NCBI GenBank assembly: GCA_965200375.1
Contig: OZ241353.1
Location: 2,170,001 to 2,234,000 of the forward strand
Origin: VXYL01 sp965200375
Lineage (GTDB): Bacteria; Pseudomonadota; Gammaproteobacteria; Pseudomonadales; Azotimanducaceae
Reading direction: 5' to 3'
Length of the DNA stretch: 64,000 nt
Part shown: one piece after another, positions 27,253 through 35,319 of the stretch
Position numbering within the stretch: the first letter of the stretch is position 1
How the letters are laid out: every line of letters begins with the position of its first letter
Made by a program: the position numbers and the translations under genes
The notes under the pieces: model-generated
The model's database searches: none
Told to the model about the DNA's origin: nothing
Seen by the model: only the letters and a program-made list of their open reading frames with translations

Positions 27253-28833
27253 ATGCTCTACCGGAAGACTGCGACGGGCTTCTCGGCCGTCATCCTGGGT
27301 GCGCTCGCCCTGCTTGGGGCCGGCGCCCATGCGCAAATGAACCTGGACGCCACGAACACCGCCGCGGCGCCCAACGCCGTCGGCGCCTTCACGTTCTCCA
27401 AGGAGACGCTGGGGACGCTGACTGGCCGGGAGACGTTCCACGCGCTCAGGCCGCACAGCGGTTCGCAGACGGCGTTCAGCATGCAGGCCACGCTCGGCTA
27501 CCCGGCCTCGGCGGGTCTCGCTCTAGGCGCCGGGCCGGCGATCCGCGTCGACCTGAGGAACCTGGAGTTCAACGGCCAGGTCGCTCTCGGCAATATCCTG
27601 GTCTACGACGTGAGCGCCAGCTCGACTCTCGCCAACGCGGCGAATGCCGTGCCGCGGCGCATCGTGTACGGCGGAACGGGCTCCCCGGGCAGCGAATCGC
27701 GGTGCCCCGGCGACACCTGCCTGATCGTCGAGCTGGGCACCGGCGCCGGCATCACCCTCGATGCGGACGACCGCTTCGAGCTCTGGCTGTGGAACGAGGG
27801 GCTGCGCGTCTCGCCGGACGGCGGCGGGCAGATTCTGGTGCGGCACTTCGCCAGCTCGGTATCGGCGGTCGCTTCGGACGAGGACGACGGGCTGCGCAAG
27901 TCGACCGGCTGGAAGACGGTCGTGAACGTGGCCAGCAGCCTCAGGACGGCCTTCAGGGCCGGCGTTCCGGCGATAGCGGACGTGGCGGCCACGCCGCGGT
28001 TCACCAACTTCGCGCCGGCGGGCACGAAGGCCCTCGGCACCGCCACCATCACCTTGAACACGACCCACCACAGGGCCTACGTCTCGGCGACGGAGGCCGC
28101 GGTCGTGAACAGCTCTGGCCTGGTGAGGAACTTGGACGACGTTCGGGCGGCAACCGACGGCGGCGACGTGGTGCTCACGAGCAGCACCGGCAGCATGGGC
28201 TTCGGCACCTTCTGGCTGGCGACGGCCAGCACGTGCGCGGCGGCCGGCGCCGGGCGGGTGACTCTGGACACCGAAGGCGACGACGCGGGGCGCAGCACGG
28301 CGGCGCTGTTCACCGGCACCCGGCACCTGTGCGTGGCGCCGAGGAAGTCCGGCACGGGCACCGCGCCGAACTTCGAGATCCCGGTGGCCACCATCACCGC
28401 GGCGGTGTCCTTCGAGGCGCGGCCGAACTTCCGCTACGGGGCCGCTCCTGGCCGTGGCACGGTGGGCTCCATCGTCCGCAACGGCGCGACGGTGAACCTC
28501 AGCTACGTGACCACGTCGGACCGCTACAACCAGCGCCTCATCATCACCAACCGGGGCACGGTGGACGCGGAGTACGAGCTGACCGACTTCTTCACGGAGA
28601 TGGGCACCGAGGCGACCGCCGGCGCGGCGGCGATGGGCACGGTTCCGGCGGGGATGAGCGTGGTGATCCGCAGCGCGGACGCGGTGACCTTCACCGGCTC
28701 CATGCGCCGCGCGGCGGCGACGCTGACGGTGAACGCGCCGGCCGCGGTGGTGGACGTGGCGACCACGCAGGTCAACCTCAACGACGGCAGCACGGACACC
28801 GTGAACTACGAGGTGATAGGCACCAGCGGCTAG
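27253..28833 (+). CDS. Secreted repeat-family protein A, unknown function
   Basis: 526 residues with a Sec signal peptide (YRKTATGFSAVILGALALLG, cleavage after AHA before QMNLD, about residue 28). The mature protein is rich in Ala, Gly, Thr and Val, has few Lys and looks beta-rich. Conserved family blocks are VPRRIVYGGTGSPG, CPGDTCLIVELG, LRVSPDGGGQILVRHFASSV, DEDDGLRKSTGWKTVVNVAS, DVAATPRFTNFAPAG, TRHLCVAPRKSG, DRYNQRLIITNRGTVDAEYE and the C-terminal VDVATTQVNLNDGSTDTVNY. Conserved Cys pairs suggest disulfides. No known domain is recognised; an S-layer or envelope protein is a guess. It has its own promoter and terminator. Confidence 0.85.
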   Translation: MLYRKTATGFSAVILGALALLGAGAHAQMNLDATNTAAAPNAVGAFTFSKETLGTLTGRETFHALRPHSGSQTAFSMQATLGYPASAGLALGAGPAIRVDLRNLEFNGQVALGNILVYDVSASSTLANAANAVPRRIVYGGTGSPGSESRCPGDTCLIVELGTGAGITLDADDRFELWLWNEGLRVSPDGGGQILVRHFASSVSAVASDEDDGLRKSTGWKTVVNVASSLRTAFRAGVPAIADVAATPRFTNFAPAGTKALGTATITLNTTHHRAYVSATEAAVVNSSGLVRNLDDVRAATDGGDVVLTSSTGSMGFGTFWLATASTCAAAGAGRVTLDTEGDDAGRSTAALFTGTRHLCVAPRKSGTGTAPNFEIPVATITAAVSFEARPNFRYGAAPGRGTVGSIVRNGATVNLSYVTTSDRYNQRLIITNRGTVDAEYELTDFFTEMGTEATAGAAAMGTVPAGMSVVIRSADAVTFTGSMRRAAATLTVNAPAAVVDVATTQVNLNDGSTDTVNYEVIGTSG

Positions 28834-28899
28834 CTGGCGCCACGGAGACGGCGCCGGACTCCCCGCCGAGCCGGCGCCGACGCTCCATCCGCCTCGAAG

Positions 28900-28925
28900 G
28901 AGGGCACCTCGGCGCCCTCTTTTTT
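28900..28925 (+). terminator. Rho-independent terminator after gene A (stem with mismatch)
   Basis: GAGGGCAC-CTCG-GCGCCCTC at 28900-28919 followed by TTTTTT. Position 7 of the stem is an A facing C; in copies B and C the 8-bp stem is perfect. Termination here may therefore be weaker, allowing some read-through into gene B. Confidence 0.85.
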
Positions 28926-28933
28926 GCCCTTCG

Positions 28934-29010
28934 GAACCTTGCCTTGCGCTCCGCGGGCGCCTTGGGGCCTCGAGTCCACCGGCGCTTTCGGGGCGCCGGG
29001 CCGGGGCGGA
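28934..29010. other. 77-bp spacer between the two long repeat copies
   Basis: Unique sequence between repeats A and B. No gene or regulatory signal is evident. It contains CTTGCCTTGCGCTCCGCGG, weakly like the bases before the sulfotransferase gene at 32930. Confidence 0.4.
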
Positions 29011-29057
29011 CGCGGACAGCTGCGAAAGGCTGCGAAAAAGGTGTTGCGGCGCACTCT

Positions 29058-29074
29058 CGACTAGTGCATAGTCG
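29058..29074. promoter_or_regulatory. Inverted repeat upstream of secreted-protein gene B
   Basis: The same CGACTA-GTGCA-TAGTCG inverted repeat as at 27027, in the same position relative to the promoter. Confidence 0.5.
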
Positions 29075-29144
29075 CCGCCGTCGGCCACAGGGAAGAGGCC
29101 TCTTCCTTGGTGAAGAAGCCTTGGTGAAGAAGGTTGAAGAGTCC

Positions 29145-29172
29145 TTGCCAAGCCGTTTTCGTCGTGCATAAT
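29145..29172 (+). promoter_or_regulatory. Predicted sigma-70-type promoter, secreted-protein gene B
   Basis: TTGCCA (29145-29150), 16-base spacer, CATAAT (29167-29172), identical to the copy A promoter. Confidence 0.6.
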
Positions 29173-29283
29173 GCGCGGCAATCGGCCGTATGGCGCGGGA
29201 GGGCGTTTGGCTTCTCAAGGACGGCGGGCTGATTCGGCGCGGCGACGTGCCGGTTTGACTGGGAACACTAAGGAGTAGCAAGA

Positions 29284-30864
29284 ATGCTCTACCGGAAGAC
29301 TGCGACGGGCTTCTCGGCCGTCATCCTGGGTGCGCTCGCCCTGCTTGGGGCCGGCGCCCATGCGCAAATGAACCTGGACGCCACGAACACCGCCGCGGCG
29401 CCCAACGCCGTCGGCGCCTTCACGTTCTCCAAGGAGACGCTGGGGACGCTGACTGGCCGGGAGACGTTCCACGCGCTCAGGCCGCACAGCGGTTCGCAGA
29501 CGGCGTTCAGCATGCAGGCCACGCTCGGCTACCCGGCCTCGGCGGGTCTCGCTCTAGGCGCCGGGCCGGCGATCCGCGTCGACCTGAGGAACCTGGAGTT
29601 CAACGGCCAGGTCGCTCTCGGCAATATCCTGGTCTACGACGTGAGCGCCAGCTCGACTCTCGCCAACGCGGCGAATGCCGTGCCGCGGCGCATCGTGTAC
29701 GGCGGAACGGGCTCCCCGGGCAGCGAATCGCGGTGCCCCGGCGACACCTGCCTGATCGTCGAGCTGGGCACCGGCGCCGGCATCACCCTCGATGCGGACG
29801 ACCGCTTCGAGCTCTGGCTGTGGAACGAGGGGCTGCGCGTCTCGCCGGACGGCGGCGGGCAGATTCTGGTGCGGCACTTCGCCAGCTCGGTATCGGCGGT
29901 CGCTTCGGACGAGGACGACGGGCTGCGCAAGTCGACCGGCTGGAAGACGGTCGTGAACGTGGCCAGCAGCCTCAGGACGGCCTTCAGGGCCGGCGTTCCG
30001 GCGATAGCGGACGTGGCGGCCACGCCGCGGTTCACCAACTTCGCGCCGGCGGGCACGAAGGCCCTCGGCACCGCCACCATCACCTTGAACACGACCCACC
30101 ACAGGGCCTACGTCTCGGCGACGGAGGCCGCGGTCGTGAACAGCTCTGGCCTGGTGAGGAACTTGGACGACGTTCGGGCGGCAACCGACGGCGGCGACGT
30201 GGTGCTCACGAGCAGCACCGGCAGCATGGGCTTCGGCACCTTCTGGCTGGCGACGGCCAGCACGTGCGCGGCGGCCGGCGCCGGGCGGGTGACTCTGGAC
30301 ACCGAAGGCGACGACGCGGGGCGCAGCACGGCGGCGCTGTTCACCGGCACCCGGCACCTGTGCGTGGCGCCGAGGAAGTCCGGCACGGGCACCGCGCCGA
30401 ACTTCGAGATCCCGGTGGCCACCATCACCGCGGCGGTGTCCTTCGCGGCGCGGCCGAACTTCCGCTACGGGGCCGCTCCTGGCCGTGGCACGGTGGGCTC
30501 CATCGTCCGCAACGGCGCGACGGTGAACCTCAGCTACGTGACCACGTCGGACCGCTACAACCAGCGCCTCATCATCACCAACCGGGGCACGGTGGACGCG
30601 GAGTACGAGCTGACCGACTTCTTCACGGAGATGGGCACCGAGGCGACCGCCGGCGCGGCGGCGATGGGCACGGTTCCGGCGGGGATGAGCGTGGTGATCC
30701 GCAGCGCGGACGCGGTGACCTTCACCGGCTCCATGCGCCGCGCGGCGGCGACGCTGACGGTGAACGCGCCGGCCGCGGTGGTGGACGTGGCGACCACGCA
30801 GGTCAACCTCAACGACGGCAGCACGGACACCGTGAACTACGAGGTGATAGGCACCAGCGGCTAG
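29284..30864 (+). CDS. Secreted repeat-family protein B, near-identical to A
   Basis: 526 residues, identical to protein A except at residue 391 (Ala in AARPNFRYG instead of Glu). Same signal peptide, cysteines and C-terminal block. Having two almost identical genes suggests either a dosage effect or a donor copy for recombination with the variant third gene. Its terminator (30931-30956) is perfect. Confidence 0.85.
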   Translation: MLYRKTATGFSAVILGALALLGAGAHAQMNLDATNTAAAPNAVGAFTFSKETLGTLTGRETFHALRPHSGSQTAFSMQATLGYPASAGLALGAGPAIRVDLRNLEFNGQVALGNILVYDVSASSTLANAANAVPRRIVYGGTGSPGSESRCPGDTCLIVELGTGAGITLDADDRFELWLWNEGLRVSPDGGGQILVRHFASSVSAVASDEDDGLRKSTGWKTVVNVASSLRTAFRAGVPAIADVAATPRFTNFAPAGTKALGTATITLNTTHHRAYVSATEAAVVNSSGLVRNLDDVRAATDGGDVVLTSSTGSMGFGTFWLATASTCAAAGAGRVTLDTEGDDAGRSTAALFTGTRHLCVAPRKSGTGTAPNFEIPVATITAAVSFAARPNFRYGAAPGRGTVGSIVRNGATVNLSYVTTSDRYNQRLIITNRGTVDAEYELTDFFTEMGTEATAGAAAMGTVPAGMSVVIRSADAVTFTGSMRRAAATLTVNAPAAVVDVATTQVNLNDGSTDTVNYEVIGTSG

Positions 30865-30930
30865 CTGGCGCCACGGAGACGGCGCCGGACTCCCCGCCGA
30901 GCCGGCGCCGACGCTCCATCCGCCTCGAAG

Positions 30931-30956
30931 GAGGGCGCCTCGGCGCCCTCTTTTTT
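30931..30956 (+). terminator. Rho-independent terminator after gene B
   Basis: Perfect 8-bp stem GAGGGCGC / GCGCCCTC with a CTCG loop (30931-30950), then TTTTTT (30951-30956). Confidence 0.92.
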
Positions 30957-30964
30957 GCCCTTCG

Positions 30965-31202
30965 ACCGTGCGAACAGGTGCGAACAAGGGTCTTGAGACG
31001 CACTCTCGACTAGTGCATAGTCGCCGCCGTCGGCTACAGGGACCGGGTGAAGAAGGTTGAAGAGTCCTTGCCAAGCCGTTTTCGTCGTGCATTAATGCGC
31101 GGCAGTCGGCCGTATGGCACGGGAGGGCGTTTGGCTTCCCAGGGGACGGCTGATTCGGCGTGGCGACATGCCGGTTTTGACTGGGAACACTAAGGAGTAG
31201 TG
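30965..31202 (+). promoter_or_regulatory. Leader region of secreted-protein gene C
   Basis: A shortened and altered version of the A/B leader. The inverted repeat CGACTA-GTGCA-TAGTCG is kept (31007-31023), but about 30 bases of GAAGAGGCCTCTTCC-type sequence are missing. The promoter is TTGCCA at 31068-31073 with ATTAAT at 31091-31096, spacer 17, because of one inserted T. Strength may therefore differ from A and B. AAGGAG precedes the start. Confidence 0.6.
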
Positions 31203-32813
31203 ATGCTCTACCGGAAGACTGCGACGGGCTTCTCGGCCGTCATCCTGGGTGCGCTCGCCCTGCTTGGGGCCGGCGCCCATGCGCAAATGAACCTGGACGC
31301 CACGAACACCGCCGCGGCGCCCAACGCCGTCGGCGCCTTCACGTTCTCCAAGGAGACGCTGGGGACGCTGACTGGCCGGGAGACGTACCATGTGATCAAG
31401 CCGCACTCGGGATCGCAGACGCAGTTCAGCATGCGGGCCACGTTGGGCTACCCGACTGCGCCAGGAGTTGCCCTCGGCAACGGGCCGGCGATCCGCATCG
31501 ACCTGGACAATCTAGAGTTCAACTCCCGAGTGAACACTGCCGGCATCCTCATCGGGACGTCGACCGGCGTCTACGACACCGCCGCGGTGCCGCGACGCAT
31601 CGTGTACGGCGGCACGGGCAGTCCAGGTGCCGAAGCTCGGTGCCCGGGCGACACTTGCCTGATCGTCGAGCTGGGCACTGGCGCCCTCGGGGCCGGTGCT
31701 AGTACCGGCGGCTTTGTCAGCCTGCCGGCCGCCGGCCTTGTGGCGACCGACCGCTTCGAGCTCTGGCTGTGGAACGAGGGCTTGCGCGTTTCGCCGGAGG
31801 GCAACGGGCGGATTCTGGTCCGGCACTACGCCAGCTCCGTCGCTGCCGTCTCCGGAGACGAGGACGACGGGCTGCGCAAGTCGACCGGCTGGAAGACGGT
31901 CGTGAACGTGGCCAGCAGCCTCAGGACGACCTTCAGGGCCGGCGTTCCGGCGATAGCGGACGTGGCGGCCACGCCGCGGTTCACCAACTTCGCGCCAGCC
32001 GGCACGAAGGCCCTCGGCACCGCCACCATCACCCTGAGCACGGGCCACCATCGCGCCTACGTCACGACCGCGGAGGCCGGCGTGGCCGGCAGCACCGGCA
32101 TGGTGAGGAACCTGGACGACGTTCGGGCGGCAACCGACGGCGGCGGCGTGGTGCTCACGAGCAGCACCGGCAGCATGGGCTTCGGCACCTTCTGGCTGGC
32201 GACGGCCAGCACGTGCCCGGCGGCCGGCGCCGGGCGGGTGACTCTGGACACCGAAGGCGACGACGCGGGTCGCAGCACCGCGGCGCTGTTCACCGGCACC
32301 CGGCACCTGTGCGTGGCGCCGAGGAAGTCCGGCACGGGCACCGCGCCGAACTTCGAGATCCCGGTGGCCACCATCACCGCCGAGGTGTCCTTCGCGGCGC
32401 GGCCGAACTACCGCTACGGCGGCGCCACTGGCCGTGGCATCGTGGGCTCCATCGTCCGCAACGGCGCGACGGTGAACCTCAGCTACGTGACCACGTCGGA
32501 CCGCTACAACCAGCGCCTCATCATCACCAACCGGGGCACGGTGGACGCGGAGTACGAGCTGACCGACTTCTTCACGGAGATGGGCACCGAGGCGACCGCC
32601 GGCGCGGCGGCGAGGGGCACGGTTCCGGCGGGGATGAGCGTGGTGATCCGCAGCATGGACGCGGTGACCTTCACCGGCTCCATGCGCCGCGCGGCGGCGA
32701 CGCTGACGGTGAACGCGCCGGCCGCGGTGGTGGACGTGGCGACCACGCAGGTCAACCTCAACGACGGCAGCACGGACACCGTGAACTACGAGGTGATAGG
32801 CACCAGCGGCTAG
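31203..32813 (+). CDS. Secreted repeat-family protein C, mosaic variant
   Basis: 536 residues. The first 61 residues are the same as in A and B (signal peptide through LGTLTGRET). Residues about 62-185 then differ strongly, including a 10-15 residue Gly/Ala insertion (ALGAGASTGGFVSLPAAG). Near-identical and variant blocks then alternate (for example TLSTGHHRAYVTTAEAG versus TLNTTHHRAYVSATEAA), and the C-terminal third is almost identical again. This mosaic pattern points to gene conversion. CPGDTC and RHLC cysteines are kept. The ATG at 31203 is used; an adjoining GTG at 31200 would add one Met. Confidence 0.85.
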   Translation: MLYRKTATGFSAVILGALALLGAGAHAQMNLDATNTAAAPNAVGAFTFSKETLGTLTGRETYHVIKPHSGSQTQFSMRATLGYPTAPGVALGNGPAIRIDLDNLEFNSRVNTAGILIGTSTGVYDTAAVPRRIVYGGTGSPGAEARCPGDTCLIVELGTGALGAGASTGGFVSLPAAGLVATDRFELWLWNEGLRVSPEGNGRILVRHYASSVAAVSGDEDDGLRKSTGWKTVVNVASSLRTTFRAGVPAIADVAATPRFTNFAPAGTKALGTATITLSTGHHRAYVTTAEAGVAGSTGMVRNLDDVRAATDGGGVVLTSSTGSMGFGTFWLATASTCPAAGAGRVTLDTEGDDAGRSTAALFTGTRHLCVAPRKSGTGTAPNFEIPVATITAEVSFAARPNYRYGGATGRGIVGSIVRNGATVNLSYVTTSDRYNQRLIITNRGTVDAEYELTDFFTEMGTEATAGAAARGTVPAGMSVVIRSMDAVTFTGSMRRAAATLTVNAPAAVVDVATTQVNLNDGSTDTVNYEVIGTSG

Positions 32814-32878
32814 CTGGCGCCACGGAGACGGCGCCGGACTCCCCGCCGAGCCGGCGCCGACGCTCCATCCGCCTCGAA

Positions 32879-32905
32879 GAGGGCGCACAGGCGCCCTCTT
32901 TTTTT
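32879..32905 (+). terminator. Rho-independent terminator after gene C
   Basis: GAGGGCGC-ACAG-GCGCCCTC (32879-32898) followed by seven T (32899-32905). The sulfotransferase gene begins about 30 bases later, so it depends on read-through or on its own promoter. Confidence 0.92.
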
Positions 32906-32935
32906 GCCCTTTGCCCTTTGCCCTTGAGGACTGCT

Positions 32936-33790
32936 TTGCGTTCCGCGAACACTTGGCTGCTCTCCGGCATACCCCGCGCCGGCACCACGCTGTGCTGCCG
33001 CCTCGCCGGCGAACTCCCGAACGTCGTCGCTCTAGTCGAACCCTTGCACGGGCCAGCGCTGGCGCAGGCGGACGCCCCCGCCGCGGCTGCCGACGCTGTC
33101 GCCGCCTTCCTGGACGCCGCCCGGGCTCGAATTTCCTCCGCGGGCCTGGCGCCGACGCGGCATCGGGCCGGCCGGCTGCACGACGACCTGGTGCAGCCGC
33201 GGTCCCTTGCCGGTGCCGAGCTGCGGCAACCGCAGTCGAAGCGCGGCGAGGTGCGGATCGACAAGCCGCTCGCCGCCGATTTCACGCTGCTTGTCAAGCA
33301 CAATGCGCTGTTCGCGGCGCTGCTGCCGGTGCTGGAACCGCGGTTTCGGTGCTTGGCACTGCTCCGCAATCCCATTGCCGTGCTCGCCTCCTGGCAGACC
33401 GTGCGGCTGCCCGTCCAGCGCGGCCGCATTCCCGCCGGCGAACGCTTCGACGCCGGCCTCCGTGCCCGCTTGGACGCCGAACCGGATGTGCTGCCGCGCC
33501 AGCTGGCCATTCTCGATTGGTTCTATGCCCAGTACCGGGCGCATCTCCCCGAGGATGCGCTGGTGCGCTACGAGGACGTGGTCGCGAGTGGCGGCTTGGC
33601 GTTGTTCCAACGCCTCGGCGCCGTCGGCGATCGCCGGCCGCTGCGCGCGCGGGCCACCGCGCCCAGCGCCGGGGCGGTCGACGCCCTCCTGTCCGCCCTG
33701 CTGCAGAACGACGGCGCTTGGCGGCACTTCTACCCGGCAAGCGAGCTGCGGGCAGCGGCCGAGGCGCTTGGCACTGGCGCGCCGGCCTAG
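32936..33790 (+). CDS. Sulfotransferase-family protein
   Basis: A PAPS-dependent sulfotransferase fold protein of 284 residues. The 5'-phosphosulfate loop is LLSGIPRAGTTLCCRL at about residues 9-24. The 3'-phosphate-binding segment is CLALLRNPIAVLASWQTV. The rest includes VRYEDVVASGGLALFQRLG and a C-terminal FYPASELRAA. It would move sulfate to a hydroxyl on a sugar, protein or lipid. I take the TTG at 32936, which has GAGGA 6-7 bases upstream; a TTG at 32924 is possible. It lies directly after the secreted-protein genes, which may be its target (inference). Confidence 0.8.
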   Translation: MRSANTWLLSGIPRAGTTLCCRLAGELPNVVALVEPLHGPALAQADAPAAAADAVAAFLDAARARISSAGLAPTRHRAGRLHDDLVQPRSLAGAELRQPQSKRGEVRIDKPLAADFTLLVKHNALFAALLPVLEPRFRCLALLRNPIAVLASWQTVRLPVQRGRIPAGERFDAGLRARLDAEPDVLPRQLAILDWFYAQYRAHLPEDALVRYEDVVASGGLALFQRLGAVGDRRPLRARATAPSAGAVDALLSALLQNDGAWRHFYPASELRAAAEALGTGAPA

Positions 33791-33863
33791 GGCCGGTGCG
33801 CCGCCTAGGGCCGGCGCTTGAGCTCAAGGATGCGCCGGCACTCGGCTACACTCGCGCACTCGT

Positions 33864-35240
33864 TTGTTGCGACTGGCGATCACGGTGCAGCTGCCAGATC
33901 ACGTCGAAGCCGCTCTGCGGGACTACGATCGCCGCCGTGACCGCGCCAGCCCGCCTGTCTTCGTGGGACGCGCCAGCGAGCTTTCCTTCCTGCACGACGC
34001 CGCAGCCGCGGCGCAGTCCGGCGCCGAAGGCATCACCGCCGTGGTGCAGGGCGTGCCGGGCGTCGGCAAGTCCGCCTTGTGCAGGCAGTTCGAGCAGGAA
34101 CTGCGCACGGCGATGGCCGACGATCGGCCGGTCGCCGTAGTCGCCAAGGACTGCGACTTCTTCGACCGATCTCCCGTCAGCATGGTGAAGGAACTTGCCG
34201 CCGACGTGCCCGTCCGCATGGACCTGCTGCGCCGGCTGCCCGGCTTGGAGAAAGCGGAAGACCATGTCGGCAGGGCCATCGGCTTCGCCACGGCGCTGTT
34301 GAAGCGAGGCTCGTCGCTCGACCTTGCGATGCAGGCGATGAACCTGGACCTGTCGTCGTCCCTCGGCGCCGCGCTGGACACGTTCGCCGAGACCATGTGG
34401 CCGGCGGGGATCACGCTGATTCTGGCGGTGGACGAGATGCAGAACATGGAAGACACGCCGCAAGTACGAAGGAACCTCCAGGCGATCCACGGCAAGCGCT
34501 TCGGCACCAACATCGCCGTCGTCGGCTTCGGCTTGCAGGACACCGCAGCCAGGCTCCGAAGCCTGGGCCTGTCTCGGCTCGGTGCCGATCAGGTGCGTGT
34601 GCTGGGATGCATGGACGGGGCGGACGCTGCCCGGCTGGTCGACGAGACCTTCGACTATCTGGGCATCGCATCCGGCCACGAGCCGTGGCAGCGGTACGCC
34701 AAGCAGCTTGGCTTCGGAATCGAGGACTGGACCAAATGGCGCAATGCCGCGAAGGCAGTCATTCTGGAGGAGTCCGCGGGCTTTCCCCACCACCTCGTCA
34801 ACAGCGCCAGGGCCGTTTGCCGGATCGTCCTCGACGGCGGCCTTCGCTACCCCGGCCGACGCGGATTGAGCACTCTCCGCCAGCAATCCCGGAGCAGCAA
34901 GCAGGAGTACTACGCGGCAAGGCTGGTGCCCGTCGCCAACCACACGTTGGCTCTGGCGGCGGCCTTGCGGAAGGCCGACGACGCTGGCGAGGTCGACACG
35001 GCCGTGCTGCTCGCCGCTTTGGAGGAGGCCGACAACAACGGCCGCAGCACGGACAGCGAGACGGCCAGTACGGTGCTGGGCAACCTGATCGACACCGGTC
35101 TGCTGAACAGGCAGGGCACGACGATGGCCGCGGTGGCGGTGCCGTCGATGGCCGGCTATCTGGCGGACGAACTGGATCGTTCGCTGGCGCAAGGCGGGGT
35201 TGCGGCGCGCCGGCTGGCAGGCGCCTTGGGGATCAGGTAG
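33864..35240 (+). CDS. AAA-type ATP-binding protein, unknown role
   Basis: A P-loop ATPase of 458 residues. VFVGRASELSFLHDAAAAA is followed by Walker A GVPGVGKSA (about residues 64-72) and Walker B ITLILAVDEMQNM. A sensor-like VVGFGLQDT comes next, then a helical C-terminal half with a likely winged-helix region (TASTVLGNLIDTGLLNRQG). This is the layout of Orc1/Cdc6- or STAND-like NTPases often found in accessory regions. The TTG at 33864 is uncertain; a GTG at 33891 (VQLPDHVEAALRDYDRRR) also fits. The role is unknown; defence or regulation is possible. Confidence 0.7.
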   Translation: MLRLAITVQLPDHVEAALRDYDRRRDRASPPVFVGRASELSFLHDAAAAAQSGAEGITAVVQGVPGVGKSALCRQFEQELRTAMADDRPVAVVAKDCDFFDRSPVSMVKELAADVPVRMDLLRRLPGLEKAEDHVGRAIGFATALLKRGSSLDLAMQAMNLDLSSSLGAALDTFAETMWPAGITLILAVDEMQNMEDTPQVRRNLQAIHGKRFGTNIAVVGFGLQDTAARLRSLGLSRLGADQVRVLGCMDGADAARLVDETFDYLGIASGHEPWQRYAKQLGFGIEDWTKWRNAAKAVILEESAGFPHHLVNSARAVCRIVLDGGLRYPGRRGLSTLRQQSRSSKQEYYAARLVPVANHTLALAAALRKADDAGEVDTAVLLAALEEADNNGRSTDSETASTVLGNLIDTGLLNRQGTTMAAVAVPSMAGYLADELDRSLAQGGVAARRLAGALGIR

Positions 35241-35319
35241 GCCCGGTAAAGGCCGGCGCAGCGCACGAAGCCGGTGCATGCGCGTCCTCCCCAGCCAGCT
35301 TGAGCGCATGAGGGCGGCG

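Larger units (their letters stand above)
26980..28933 (+). repeat. Long direct repeat, copy A (leader, secreted-protein gene, terminator)
   Basis: Bases 26980-28933 repeat almost perfectly at 29011-30964, offset 2031. The block starts at CGCGGACAGCTGCGAAAGG and ends just after the terminator T-tract (TTGCCCTTCG). The only differences I noticed are in codon 391 (GAG versus GCG) and one base in the terminator stem. A 77-base spacer (28934-29010) separates the copies. Confidence 0.93.
29011..30964 (+). repeat. Long direct repeat, copy B
   Basis: Second copy of the 1954-bp block, carrying the full leader, promoter, gene and terminator. The near identity over both coding and non-coding parts shows a recent tandem duplication or ongoing gene conversion, not long-kept paralogues. 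Confidence 0.93.
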
